A DNA stretch of 64,000 bases from Gonocerus acuteangulatus (GCA_946811695.1 OX328128.1:81474917-81538916); one strand, 5' to 3'; positions 20,993 to 33,084 are shown, counted from the stretch's first letter. Numbers and translations: made by a program. The notes: generated from the sequence alone by a model not told the origin.

Positions 20993-23335
20993 ATATATAT
21001 TTGTCTGTTCGCTCATTTCTGGCTTCCCTGATGGTCCGATTTTGATGAAATTTGGTACAAAAATCTGTCGTCCAATTTGAAAGGTCAAGTTCGTTAACCA
21101 GCAAAATCCGCCCACTGGAAGATGGCGTTTGGGGCGAAATTCGCGGAAAAAAAATCGTAACGCTTACGTTTTTGAGTTCATAAGCTTGTAAGTACTCGTT
21201 TTATAGGCTTCTTGGGCTAGGAAAACGAATGAAACCATTTTCAAGACGATAGCTTTAACCGTTTTCGAGAAAATTGAAAAAATAATTTTTGAATGCCGGT
21301 TTGGGTACTTACAATCATGGGATTCAGTTGAAACATTTACTGCATCTTCTACTTTCATTAAAACTAATATGTTGAAATTTTGGTTGCGTTTGGAGTTAAG
21401 GAAGGGTTAGAATAAAATATTTTATTAACAGACATAAAAAAGTTTTGGTAACTTTGTATACTTTCCCTAATATCTCGAAAAAGGTTAAGAATCTTGGGAA
21501 ACGGAAGAATTCCATTGGAAGCTTACTAAATGCTCTACAAAAAAGGTTCTAATGAAAGTTTTGATTAGGCGATGTCAATCGGAGAAATAAGTGCTTAAAA
21601 CTTTAAAGTAATTGATTTCGCTTATTCGAACTGTTCTTTTTGTCTTTGATTTTGATACTTAAAATTATGGGATTCAGTTGAAACATTTTCTGCATGTTTG
21701 AATTTCTCTAACCCTAATATGTTAAAATTTCGGTTACGTTTGGAGCTAAGGAAGGATTAGAATAAAATATTTTATTAACAGACATGAAATGTTTTGGGAA
21801 CTTCGTATACATTCCCTGATATCTCGAAGACGGTTAGGAATATAGGTAAACGGAGGGTTACCATGCGAAAGCTTACTAAATTTTCTACAAAAAAGATTCT
21901 GAAACAATTTTTGATTAGGCTATGTCAATCGGAGAAATAAGTGCTTAAACTTTGAAGTAATTAATTTCGTTAATTCGAACGGTTCTTCTTGTTTGTTTTT
22001 ATTCCTTGTTGTTTTTTCATTGGTTATAGTAGGATAATGTATTCGACAATGAAACAGATTAATTAAAATAAGAAAAGCAATTCATTGTTAAAAATATATC
22101 AGGCTGTACCGTATGAAATGTCAGTTTTGGATTTGTCGATTTCCTTCTAATGTCTTGAAACTGTCGAGGCTCCTATTCCGAGTTCTTTGGCATATTCCCT
22201 AGTGTTTTTAATTGCTTATAGTAGTCAAATGTATTTGTCAATAAAACAGGATACGTATAATTGGAATCAATATTTTGTTTGTTAGAATTCGAAGATGCCG
22301 TATGAATATCTAGATTACAGTACTGGTGTTGATTTCGTTCTTTAGAATTATTCTTGGTATTCCCTATTTTCATCTGTTACCCATAGTTTTTTATTGTTAG
22401 TAGGTTTTTCTTATTGATTATAGAATATAAATCTATTTGGCTATAAAACAGGATACGTAAAATTAGTGACAATATTTCGGAGATTTCTGAGCGAAATACT
22501 TTTAAGATTTTCTACCACCACGAACGGCTTTTTTCCTCTATTTTTATCCACTAGATAGGCTTTATTTTGCATATTATTCTATATAAGTTTTATTCAGCAG
22601 GGGATTCTGATGAAATGTCGTGTTTTTGCTGTGGATTTTAAATACGATGTATATAAGATTGGATAACATTAGCGAGTCTACATAGTTAAGAACCGACGAC
22701 GGAGGATTACTTCTTGCTATGATTTAGTCTACATATGTATATTAAGTCCTAAATCCAAAAAATCAACTTCACAACGGTTAGATACTATGACCGAATATGG
22801 CAGTTCAATGCCCGTAGAAGCAGAAGGTCCGCAGGAAATTTACCTGCTAAGAGTTAATCCTCAAGAGCTGTAAATATACCCCAGGTATCTGCCGACACAA
22901 ATACAAAGCCTAGGCGGAGAGCACCCCAAAAACACAGATCCAAACATAGGTCATATACTGAATATTCATAAAGACTACTTAGTTGTAAACCGATTCATCA
23001 ATTAGCAATCAATAGTTTTCAACAAATGTTATATACTAAATATTGATAAAAAGTATTTAATTAGAAAAAAAACAATATTCCACAAGACTTGTTTTTGGTC
23101 CATTTGTGTCTACTCCATAGACTTAATTAGGTATATTATTCTATTTTAGTTGGGCAACTAAGCTTTGTTTTATTTTGTTAAATAAAGTTTTTTTTCTTGA
23201 CTTGTTATTCGTCAAGACTTTTATTTGTCCTTGTGTATTAACTAGATAGGTTTTATTCGGCATATTATTCTATATAGGCTATATTAGGCAGGGTATTCTA
23301 CTCAATCTTGTGTACTTCTTCTTGATCCTTCTGTA

Positions 23336-23586
23336 CATGGGCGTATATAAAAACAATTTCGGGGGGGGGCTGAGACCATTTCCAGGGTATGGAATACTAA
23401 ATATTTAGAGCTTGGAATAGTTTTAGGCAACTAAAACGCTATTACACGTAAAATAAAATATGTTTTATGAACTAAGTGATCTCATTTAATTTATTTTTAA
23501 GGGTTGTACGAGAAGTTTTTATCATCAATTCAAAATTTCGGGAGGGGCTGCAGCCCCCTCAGCCCCCCCCCTCATATACGCCCATG
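23336..23586. mobile_element. hAT-type MITE with 8-bp target duplication
   Basis: The element begins CATGGGCGTATATA and ends TATACGCCCATG, a 12-14 bp terminal inverted repeat, and is exactly flanked by CTTCTGTA at 23328-23335 and 23587-23594. An 8-bp duplication is diagnostic of hAT-superfamily insertion. The interior is 251 bp with G and C runs near the ends and no coding capacity, so it would need a transposase from elsewhere. Confidence 0.85.
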
Positions 23587-24535
23587 CTTCTGTATCCACT
23601 AGAAAGGCTTTATTAGGCATATTTTGTATTGATTTATAGACCTTTGCTTTAGAATGAGAGCCAGATTCTGTAATTTCCGCTTCTGTGTAAAAGTTAACTA
23701 CTGTCGGTATCCCTGACGCCTTAATATCACTTTTATTCGAGATGTTCGAGAGGATATTGACAATTTTCACGAGATATATAAAAAAAAAAAAGTTTATTTC
23801 TTTTCTAAGCTTATCAAATGGCACTAGGGACATGAACGGAACCGCGCTAAGATGCTGCAGTTCCTGCGAGTCGGACTTTTTCATCATAGAACAGCTGATT
23901 TAATTAAACTAGTGCCTACTATAAAAACAAAAACATGGGAATTTCACTCATCATGTCTATTTACTTTTTCCTGGCCGCATTCTTCTTCGTTCTTTTTCGA
24001 GGTTGTCTCTGCAGCAGACAATTAATATTTTCATTACTTCCAGAACTTTCCATTCTTTCCAGAAAGCTCCGGCAGACATAAATAGTCTGTTTTGTGAAGA
24101 ACATGTTTCTTACTTCATAATGTTCTTACTCAGTAGTTAACATAGGTTATCAAAACATTTGCTTCACATCAGATATTATATTTAAGCACATTCGGAAGGC
24201 GCCAGAGCCTGACTGGAAAGCCTTGTGTTTACAGCGAATTCCGCTGTAGAGGCACAAATAAGATGTGACAAGTGTAGGGGAAAGAATAAAAAAGTCCGAC
24301 TCGCAGGAACTGCCTCATCTTAGCGCGGTTCCGTTCTTATCCCTAGTCTAATTTCGAAAGATTAAAATAGAAGCAGTTATTATTTTGTTGAGAGGAGATC
24401 GTTGACCGTTGATGATGCAAGGTAGGGATTGTCCGGGTTCGGTCACTGCTACTTAATAATACATACCCCATATGTGTATGTATGTGGGCATATATATGTA
24501 GATATGTGTGCGTGCATATGTGTATGTGTATATGC

Positions 24536-24643
<108 letters not shown>

Positions 24644-24707
24644 AGGTATATTTACATAGATATGTGCATATATTAGTGTTAAATATGTCCTACTTGTATT
24701 TACAGCC

Positions 24708-24740
24708 CTGATGAAGGCTTGAAGTTCAAGCCGAAACGTC
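24708..24740 (+). ncRNA. Hammerhead-like ribozyme core
   Basis: CTGATGA, then a seven-base-pair hairpin stem GGCTTGA..CAAGCC, then GAAACGTC. Upstream GCC can pair with downstream GGC to start stem I. All invariant core bases are present, and ACGT provides a two-base-pair palindromic stem III followed by the cleavage-site C. Stem III this short is usually weak in a monomer, and dimeric action is possible; that part is inference. Confidence 0.6.
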
Positions 24741-25982
24741 GGCACAATAAAACCATTTTTACGATAAAAGTAGCAGTGACCGAACCCCGACAGTTATTGT
24801 TTTGGTTCCAACAGTCTTGAAAGGTAGGATTTACAATCTTACCTGGAAGGGTCGGCATCACTAGAAACTTTCCCGCTAGTTACAAGGTCTTGGAATCTTG
24901 GAACTCTATATTTCTAACAATAAATTGTTTTTGTTATTTTACTAAACCTGTTTTATTTTCAAATACATTATCCAACTATAAGCAATTAAAAAATAACAAG
25001 GAATAAAAAACAGACAAAAAGAACAGTTCGAATAAGCGAAATCAATTACTTTAAAGCTTTAAGCTCTTATTTCTCCGATTGTCATCGCCTAATCAAAACT
25101 TTCATTAGAACCTTTTATGTAGAGCATTTAATAAGCTTTCTAATGGTATTCTTCCGTTTACCAAGATTTTCAACCGTTTTCGAGATATTAATGAAAGTTC
25201 CCAAAATTTACATTATTTCTAGCAACAGAAGATTGGTCTCATTTTTCATATCCTGTTTTACACACAAAATTTTCCCAACATAAGAAATTACAAAAATAAA
25301 AAGCAATAAAAAACAAAGGGAAAGAGACAAAAAGAACGACAAAAACCCGTTCTTAAGAACAAAACAGACGTATTTGAAGTTTTAAGCACTTATTTCTCCG
25401 ATTGACATAACCTAATCAAAAATAGTTTTAGAATATTTTTTGTAGAGAAGTTAGAAAGCTTTCAAATAGTTTCTATCCACTTACCACGATTTCCCAACCG
25501 TGTTCGAGATATTAATGAAAGTATACGAAGTTCCCAAAACTTTTCTTGTCTGTTCATAAAATATTTTATTCTAACCCTTCCTTAACTCCAAACGTAACAA
25601 AACTTTCAACATATTAGTTTTAATGAAAGTAGAACATGCAGATAATGTTTCAACTGAATCCCGTAATTCTAAGTACCCAAACCAAAAACGGTATTCAAAA
25701 ATTATTTTTCCAATTTTCTCGAAAATGGTTAAAGCTATCGCCTTGAAAATGGTTCCATTCGTTTTCTTTGCCCAAGAAGCATATAAAAAGAGTACTTACA
25801 AGCTTATGAACTCAAAAACGTAAGCGTTACGATTTTTTTTGCGCGAATTTCGCCCCAAATGCCATCTTCCAGTGGGCGGATTTTGCTGCTTAACGAACTT
25901 GACCTTTCAAATTGGACGACGGATTTTTGTACCAAATTTCATCAAAATCGGACCATCAGGGAAGCCAGAAATGAGCGGACAG

Positions 25983-25985
<3 letters not shown>

Positions 25986-26043
<58 letters not shown>

Positions 26044-26052
26044 AATATATAC

Positions 26053-26130
<78 letters not shown>
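25986..26130. repeat. (TA)n microsatellite inside family A
   Basis: The longest compound TA tract in the window, with regularly spaced TAAATA and TACATA interruptions, at the family-A internal position. Confidence 0.95.
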
Positions 26131-26133
<3 letters not shown>

Positions 26134-26435
26134 AATTTGAACTACCATCATTTTCGGTTTCCAGAGGTTCTGAAACGCAAAATTTTCTAGTCGGCACTTC
26201 CGGATTGTTTCATTGTATCAACCCTATAAGCGGGGTTCCTCCCTATGAGGGAGGGAGGAACCGCGCTAAAACGTATGTGAATTCTGAAATTATGCGTTAA
26301 TGGCGGGAGGGGATCGTAATCAGTCCCGAAATTTCTTTTATGAGAGCAACATCATTAAAACTTCATTTCATTTGGTGAGTTTCCTTGAGAAATTTCTGGG
26401 AGTAACTTTCTTTTAAGTACAGATTTTTGTATAAT

Positions 26436-26628
26436 TTTTGTGTGTGTGTTTAACGGCGTATCAATGATTGGGTTATTAGCACCGGGCTATCTACAGGTTG
26501 CCACCCTTTTATAATGCCAACAGCTCGTGGTCGGTCACCCATTCAGGTTCTGGGCACGCCCACCTTTGCTTAGCTTCGATGATCAACGGGTGACAGTGCA
26601 TTCAACGTGGCTATGGCCATTGGAATTG
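26436..26628 (-). mobile_element. 5S-rRNA-derived SINE
   Basis: Read on the minus strand from about 26623, the first ~105 bp follow 5S rRNA: GGCCATAGCCACGTTGAATG, then ATCGAAGCTAAGC (box A region) and CTGAATGGGTGACCG (box C region) in the right order and spacing. The rest is AAAGGGTGGCAACC, as in the tRNA-derived SINE, then a tail stem CGGTG..CGCCG (26454-26484) and an ACACAC tail. It is therefore a SINE promoted by the internal 5S promoter, not a 5S gene: the 3' third of 5S is missing. A possible target duplication TTGTATA (26427 and 26629) is weak. Confidence 0.8.
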
Positions 26629-28819
26629 TTGTATATGTCATGATAAATGTTTCTAGTGTGTTAGTGATTTAATATCGTTCAAAAGTAATGAAAGGTTAGT
26701 AGTTATGTGTAATTGTTCACGTTATTGGCAGTCCGTTAGTAAATGTGAGTTAGTCAGTTGTGGCATCCACATTTTGCTATGTACTATTTAGTCATTAGAT
26801 GTCCAGGAATAAGTGTGGATGACCAATACAGAGTCACGTTAAAACTACCTCTTCTCTCTAATGTTTCAATGAAAACATAATTATTTCCGGTGGCATGTGG
26901 TACACTAGTACAGCTTTCATTTCTTTGATCTACGGTAGTAACTATCTACAGTATTAATTCTTGTCAAAGGTACGCCTTACTCAAGCTAGACAACATGACG
27001 AAAGGACTTCGAAACTTCATTCCTGATAAGGAAAGCCCCTGAAGAGGTGCGAAAAAGGTACGAAACATGCAGGGCAAAACTTACCAAATAAAGTAGTAAA
27101 TGTGAACCAAGAGTGTACTGCTTTATCGACCCCCTACTAGAAAAAGAAAAAGTGGAAAATCTACAGAATTAAAAGCAAGACAGATTAGAATCCTGCTGAT
27201 ATAGTAATCATAGAGCTAAGATGATGCAGTTCCTGTGAGTAGATCTCGACGCTGCAATCAGCATAAACACTACACTATGTGCATACAAATAGTGCTAGTA
27301 CCAAAGCTAGATATAGAGACTACACTCGGAGCCCTACACCAACATTAGCACCTAAAACCCCTGAACAGTGCTGATGAAGCACCCTTAGATCTGCTAATGG
27401 CTGGCCCCTGTTCCTGACAGCATGTCATGTCCTTTCTAGTCACGGCTCTATTGTAGTGCACAACTCTTATAGAGTCTTCATTAGGCACTAATAACTTACA
27501 AATACCTCCTCCGTCATTACTTATCTGCAGGGTCGACATATCTATGAGGAAGAAAAGGACATCGGCCACAAATCATAATATGGAAAAAAAATCGACAGAT
27601 CAGACTCAACGACGAATCGCAGATCCTTCTGAAATCTAGTGACGTAATATTAAAAATTAGTTGTATTAATTATTCTCAATGAATTTACTCAATTTTTTTT
27701 TAAGTGCAACCAAAACAGTTATAATACAATAAAATTCAAGAAAGGCTTTGAGTTATCCAAACCCTTGATCACTGACACCCCTGGGCAAAAATCATCCAGA
27801 ACAATGAATAAATTTAATATTTCATTCTGAGTAATTAATAATATTTCATTAATTATTCAGGCAAATCAATGAATAACGTAAATTTTTATTTTTATTCATT
27901 ATTGAATAGCAATGATTTATTAAATGAACATGTTTATTGAATAAAGATGATTCATTTGATTGAAATCTCTCATAAAATACAAATGATTTATTCTAAAAAT
28001 CGCATCTAATAATAATTACTACGTTCATTAAAATGTATCTTCCTTTTAATGAAAATTAATTATTTGAGTGACATGGGTTACTGAACATTACTAATATTTT
28101 TATAAAACAAGTAACTACTTTATTGTAAAAATATGAGGTGCCTGGATGATAATAATTTTTAAATAATGACTGAAATTCTTAATAGATAATAATGATTTAA
28201 ACTCAGGAGGTTGGAGGCTATATTGAATTAAGTCACTCTTTATTTTTCTTACAGCACAAACTTTCACATTTATTATTTCTCTTACATAAAGGAAATCTTT
28301 AGGAAATATGTTTCGAGTACAACTTTTTTCCATGAACCACATAATTTTATGTTAATAGAAATAATGAATGAAAAATAAAAAAATTAATAATTATTGAATT
28401 ATTAACAAAATCAGTTAATCAATAACTGAATAAATTCTTATTCAATAAAAATTTTGAGCCAACCCTGTTCATAGAATAAAAAAAATCAATGAATGAATAA
28501 CTTAATCAATGAATAAATTCTTATCCAATAAAAATTTATTTAAATGATAATTGAATAAAAAAAAATATTGATCCCTTGATTCAAGCCGCACCTCCTCGCA
28601 TGAAAATTGAGTTCCTATTGAGTAGCCTCAGATATTTCCTTGGGGGTTAAAATTGCCCTAAAGAAATACCTAACATTAACGATAGGTACGGTCCAATAGC
28701 AGCCAAATCTTACATAAATTGTTTTCTTTGCGATGTCCCACTATCCTTCTTAGGTCCACCCTTGCCAGTTGAAGTTAATAACTTGGCATATCTTTTGACA
28801 CAGGTACAAGTAGCTTTGT
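26629..28819. other. No protein gene seen; AT-rich with foldback-like segment
   Basis: A weak hammerhead-like motif lies at 27039-27066. Bases 27790-28590 are rich in the short words ATGAATAA, TTATTCAT and ATTGAATA in both orientations and give a diffuse self-complementary region. Open frames at 27345-27569 and 28115-28342 (minus) show no domain. Confidence 0.4.
27039..27066 (+). ncRNA. Weak hammerhead-like motif
   Basis: CTGAAGA, a short imperfect stem (GTGC/GTAC with one wobble), then GAAAC followed by ATGC. Core bases fit but stem III does not match the ACGTC or AGCGCTC pattern of the other copies. The surrounding text (CTGATAAGGAAAGCCCC.. ending AATAAAGTAGTAAA) looks like a retroelement terminal repeat. 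Confidence 0.3.
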
Positions 28820-29180
28820 TGGCTTTCTTTGATTCAATGAGTATTTTTTCAAGTTATTCAATATATTCATGAGTAATAAAACGTTTCTGTTATATATTTT
28901 CCTTTAATTGTATGCTGCATTAAATGTGCAACGGATAGGAATTAGTTAAGAGGATTGGTGTTCTATCTAGTGGAGCTGTATAGAACTAAGAGGGACAGCG
29001 AGAGCCGGAGACCGCTGATCCAGCAAAAATCTTTGAAGACAGGCAGTAGTGAGCAGACTCTCCCAGCCTAGTGACTATGTACCTCTGGATCTTGGCCTTC
29101 TGTTAGTACTACCTTGATATATGGATCAAAACCAGCGCTGGGGTTTACTTGAAGTTAGTTAATACAGTGTAGCTTTGTAG
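28820..29180 (+). repeat. Dispersed repeat X, partial copy
   Basis: Matches the first 300 bp of 17265-18060: TTTGATTCAATGAGTATTTT, GACAGCGAGAGCCGGAGACC, GAAGACAGGCAGT, GAGCAGACTCTCCCAG and CCAGCGCTGGGGTTTACTT occur in the same order with about 80-90 percent identity by eye. From 29181 to about 30130 I see no gene. Confidence 0.7.
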
Positions 29181-30129
29181 GACAAGTAGCTTTACCTATA
29201 TCATGCCTGATAAATCATGTTAAGTCTATAAGAAAACGTTAACCTGTTTGAAACATAAATATTAAATTTAACAGATATAGAAATTATTGATATATAGCAA
29301 TTTTATTTCAGCATTCATTGAGATAAAGTCACCCTGGTTACCACCCTAATAAAAAGGAGCTACCACCATGATTATTAATACTAACCACGATATCGCACCG
29401 ACGATGAAATCCATATTGGTTTCTCTGTGAGACTAGAAAATGTAAAACCTCGTCGGTATCTCTAATTCTATGCAAATGAATGCTGTACAAGTCCACTCAT
29501 TCACAATCCTCTGCTTCCTATTTACATGCATTAGAATCTGAATGAACCATTCGGAAAATGTTCGGATCCGGGAATCCTTCGGATGAATGTGTCCTCACAA
29601 TATTACTCCTACATTCCAACCACAATTAATTGTGCTTTCAAATTTGAGACAAGAGGTAGTTTTAACTCGACTCTGTATTGTTCATTCTCACTTATTCCTG
29701 GAAATCTAATGACTAAATAATACATGCCAAAATGTAGATACTGCCACGAAATAATTGAAATTTACTAACATACTTCCGAGGACGTTATCAATTAGACATA
29801 AAAACTTACATTTCTTTAATTTTGACCGACGTTAGCCATTATCAACCCAACAATTCTCTTTTCTATTCCTATCGTCCACATTTACTATCTCACTCGGAAT
29901 CCGTGTACTATTCACTGTTACAAACTAATGAGAAAATTGATTCTTCCCTTTTGTTCATTTTATTCCGCAAAACAGATTGTATCCGAGCGCGTTTTCTCTA
30001 TCCTCCCTTATTATGTCTATCTGATGACGCAATCTGGAGATGCAGGTGAGAAATCCTCACATCTGATGTTAAACACCCATGTGTGTATAGGTTCCTGTTT
30101 TTAGATGCTTAATTATTGCTTCAATATGT

Positions 30130-30500
30130 TGGCTGGCGCCTGTTAGAAGTTGGAACAGGTCCACGGATATTTCTAAATGTTTTCGTCGTCTGCAGTTTGT
30201 CAGTATATGTTTTATTGTGAGTATTACGTTACATTGTTTACAAATAGGTCTGTTCTGCTTAGCAGGGTACGTCCAATACGGAGTCGTGTTAGTGCGACTT
30301 CTTCTCTACGTTCACCTCTTCTAGCCATTCCGCTGTTGTTATTACAATTTTATCTAAGTTTGTTTTCACAAGTCTCAGTCCAAAAGAGTCTTGCCACTCT
30401 CCATCACACGCACTCTCTTAGCCAGCGCATCAAGTAAGGCGTCCGGCCTGTTTCCACTGCAGGATGTCAGGACTATCGGTATATGCACGACAGTTACAAC
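30130..30500 (-). pseudogene. I-like LINE ORF2 C-terminal relic
   Basis: Minus-strand translation in shifting frames gives RNase H-end-like text (DALLDALAKRV near 30440), then EEVALTRLRIGRTLLSRTDL, and in another frame PICKQCNVILTIKHILTNCR. The last two correspond to the conserved C-terminus with the C-x2-C..H..C knuckle seen at 10700-10830 and 31850-31980. At least two frameshifts are present. It is a separate insertion from the large LINE at 31270-36010 because it lies beyond that element's 3' tail. Confidence 0.75.
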
Positions 30501-31269
30501 GTCCTGTGAAGCCAAAGTGAGTGCTCTTCCACAACTTCAGCGCCGTTTCCGATATCACTCTCCGTACTCCTCTTGGCCAAAAAATGAAACATCACATGAT
30601 GAACCAACGAGTTCCGGCCAGGAGCGCGAGGAAGAGAACGAACTCACAGGCGTCGTCGAGCGAATCACAGGATGGGACTCCCCGTGGAACCACGCGTTCA
30701 GCGCCACACTACGCAGCCCACCATAATTTATCATATCAGGAAAATTTATTGATAACTAACTTAATAACAATAATGGCTCATCGACTAAATATGTTTCTTT
30801 AATTAAAATAGCTGGTTTTACATAACATTTGAGCTTTATGCAATTTCAATTCAATACAGTCGACTAGTACACGATCCACGCTTGGACTTATATCAGGCTT
30901 ATGCTCACAAAAAATTTGAGCGCACCGCCCACATTAGGGAGGCGTTCAAATTATACATCAATAATGCCTGCAAGTGTTTGTCTGTTCTCGCAAGGTCGTC
31001 TACTTAAGTTCCTGGTTTAATGTCCTAATGCTCTGGTAGCCATATTATTGTAACGTGTTTATTTAAAATTTTGAGCTGAATGATTTTAGCTACCAAAGGA
31101 TGTGTTTTGTATATATTTCCTAAAGAATTTATTGAGCTTAAAGAGTGTGAGTACTAAACGATTTTATCTTGAGCTGGGTTTTTAGTTCTAGTTAAGGCTA
31201 GTTCAGCTGTATAAGAGCTAGCTATGGACGTTAATTTTAATTGGTACATGTGATTACCAGATATTGCAT
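30500..31269. other. No gene seen
   Basis: The first 220 bp are relatively GC-rich and may be more of the RNase H relic, but I cannot align them confidently. Bases 30730-31269 are AT-rich and unclassified. Confidence 0.35.
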
Positions 31270-31299
31270 CTTTGTTTTTTTTTTTTTTGTTTTTTTGGG

Positions 31300-31328
31300 G
31301 GCATGTCAGCTTTTTAGCCATTAACGCC
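31300..31328 (-). other. LINE 3' stem-loop tail, compensatory variant
   Basis: On the minus strand GGCGT pairs with ATGCC and the inner GGCT pairs with AGCT around an AAAA loop. Compared with the LINE at 11374-11402 the inner stem changed from GACC/GGTT to GGCT/AGCT, keeping pairing. An A-rich run follows (T-run at 31272-31296 on the plus strand). Confidence 0.6.
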
Positions 31329-31479
31329 AATGAAGATGGGAATATGTATCTTTTTTTTTTCTATTACTATTTTTATTTTATATATAAACAGGTGATATTG
31401 TTTATTTGAATTCGAAAATAGGTGAAATTGAGAAGGGTAAAATAAAAACTACTACTTTGAGTATTTTGTAAGTGCTAGG

Positions 31480-31712
31480 TATCGATGCCCCCACCGGGCG
31501 ACCCACCCGGATCCGTTCCGATCGGCGAACGCCGACGGACTGCTCTCCTCTGGATGACTAGTCCTCTTCAGAGCTGCAGACTCTCCTGGGGAGTGTGCAC
31601 GTGCCTGTTCCGTCCTTCCCCGGGAGTCCGGGGTCTAACACGACCCAGAGCGCCAACCAGCGCCGTCCACCGGTCAAGACCCGAGCAGGAACCCGGTGAG
31701 GCCACCGATATA
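31480..31712. other. GC-rich island in LINE 3' UTR
   Basis: About 230 bp of strikingly GC-rich sequence (CCACCGGGCGACCCACCCGG and similar) in an otherwise AT-rich window, located between the ORF2 stop at 31720 and the LINE tail. It has an 82-codon open frame on the plus strand with no recognisable domain. I interpret it as element 3' UTR, not a CpG island of a host gene. Confidence 0.45.
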
Positions 31713-31719
31713 CCTAAGT

Positions 31720-31980
31720 CTACATGCTGTTGATTAATTTCGTCTCCCTAAGAAAATTCATCAAGTTGTTTACAGAGTCAAATGTATTGCCCAGGGTTTC
31801 ATCAAGGGTTCCATCTATTTTATGTTTAGCCCTCATATTTTCATAAAATCGACATTCCGTTAGTATATGCTTGACAGTTACATGTGTCCCACAAGTGTCA
31901 CAGATTGGGGAAAAGTCTTTGGACATATGGTAGGAATGGGTGAGACGGGTGTGACCAATGCGGAGTCTAGCTAGTACCAC
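31720..31980 (-). pseudogene. LINE ORF2 C-terminal knuckle, joined by deletion
   Basis: The frame begins VLARLRIGHTRLTHSY and contains PICDTCGTHVTVKHILTECR, aligning with residues about 559-610 of the LINE at 9017-10960. The preceding RT fragment ends at residue-equivalent ~186 of that protein, so about 370 residues including RNase H are gone between 32042 and 31980. Confidence 0.85.
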
Positions 31981-32041
31981 TTCTGTCCTCCTATATTCAC
32001 TGGTGGATGTTAGCCATTGTTTGGAGCTGTTATTTATTTCT

Positions 32042-33082
32042 CTAGTGGCATTTTGTTTTTTGATGCTCTATGTGGGCACACCAATTCATGTTCCTGTCGA
32101 ATATTACTCCCAAGTACCTTACCGTCTCTTTGTATATCAAAGGGCTCCCATTTAACATTAAGGGGGGAGGGGCAGGCACTTTCCTTAGAGAAAACAAAAT
32201 GCATTCAGTTTCTGTGGGTGAAATGGTGAATCCATGTTGAATAAGCCAGGTATTTACAGCGTTCAACGCCTCTTGAATTATTTCCTAAAGGAAGGTCAAT
32301 GATTTATGGGTATAATACAACTTCAGGTCGTCTACATATAAATCCCCTTGTACTCCTACTGGTGGTAATTTATGGAGAACCTTATTAATCACTAGACAGA
32401 AAAGTAGAGGGCTGAGTACTCCACCTTGGGGAACACCGTTTACTTGTACCAGATCACTAGGAAAGGATTGGCCATTTCTAATTCGAAACTTTCTGTTACT
32501 GAGGAGGTTTTTGATAAATAAGAAGAAATATCCCTGTATCCCCATTTCTTTAAGAGTTAGGAGTATTAACCTTTTCCAAACACAGTCAAAAGCATTTTTG
32601 ATGTCTACAAAGACAGCTAATATCTTTTCCTTTCGTGAAAAGGCCTCACAGATATCACTTTCTAACCTTACTATGTTATCTCTTGTGCTCCTTCCTCTTC
32701 TGAATCCACTTTGCCACTCAGTAAGTTTTCCGTTTCTTTCCAAAAACCACATTACTCTGTTAGCTAATAGTTTCTCCATAAGCTTAAATAGCGAGCAGGT
32801 TAGAAATATTACCCGATAACTGGCGGCTTCGTCAGAAGGCTTTCCTTTTTTAAGGATTGGAATACCGATCGATAGCCTCCAGAAATCAGGAAATTTGCCG
32901 GATCTATATATGATTCGAAAGAAATTTAAAATTACGTTTTTGTTCTCGACCGTGAGGTTTTTGATAAAACTGATGCATATGTTGTCCGGTCCTGGACCGG
33001 TATCCTTACGAGAAGATAATGCTTCGTTGAATTCAGAAACTGAGAACGGGTGATTCAAAGGGTCTAGAGGATCGGTTACCAC
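32042..33082 (-). pseudogene. LINE ORF2 reverse transcriptase
   Basis: A 265-residue frame (33082-32285) carries RT motifs in order: SRKDTGPGPDNI, IPILKKGKPS, WQSGFRRGRSTRDN, VFVDIKNAFDCVW (catalytic D), NGVPQGGVLSPLLF and YVDDLKLYYT (catalytic YVDD). A second frame (32266-32042) continues the palm/thumb with GFTISPTETECILF and VRYLGVIFDRNMNW. The break between the two is a single frame change near 32280. The RT is complete in content but not in frame. Confidence 0.9.
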
Positions 33083-33084
33083 CG

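Larger units (their letters stand above)
19065..23876 (-). mobile_element. Family-A element, long subfamily, with two nested insertions
   Basis: Plus-strand left end TTAGCGCGGTTCC with hairpin at 19072-19102; right end GGAACCGCGCTAAGATGCTG..GCGAGTCGGAC. The TA tract at 19201-19273 is split by a palindromic element (19271-20992), after which the TA tract and the TTTGTCTGTTCGCTC block resume. The body contains repeated blocks (near 21430 and 21770) and a distal segment with a hAT-type MITE (23336-23586). Without the insertions it would be about 2.8 kb, twice the short subfamily. Confidence 0.75.

Noticed and set aside
26520..26623. 5S rRNA gene
   Set aside because: Lacks the 3' third of 5S rRNA, is diverged, and continues into SINE body and tail.
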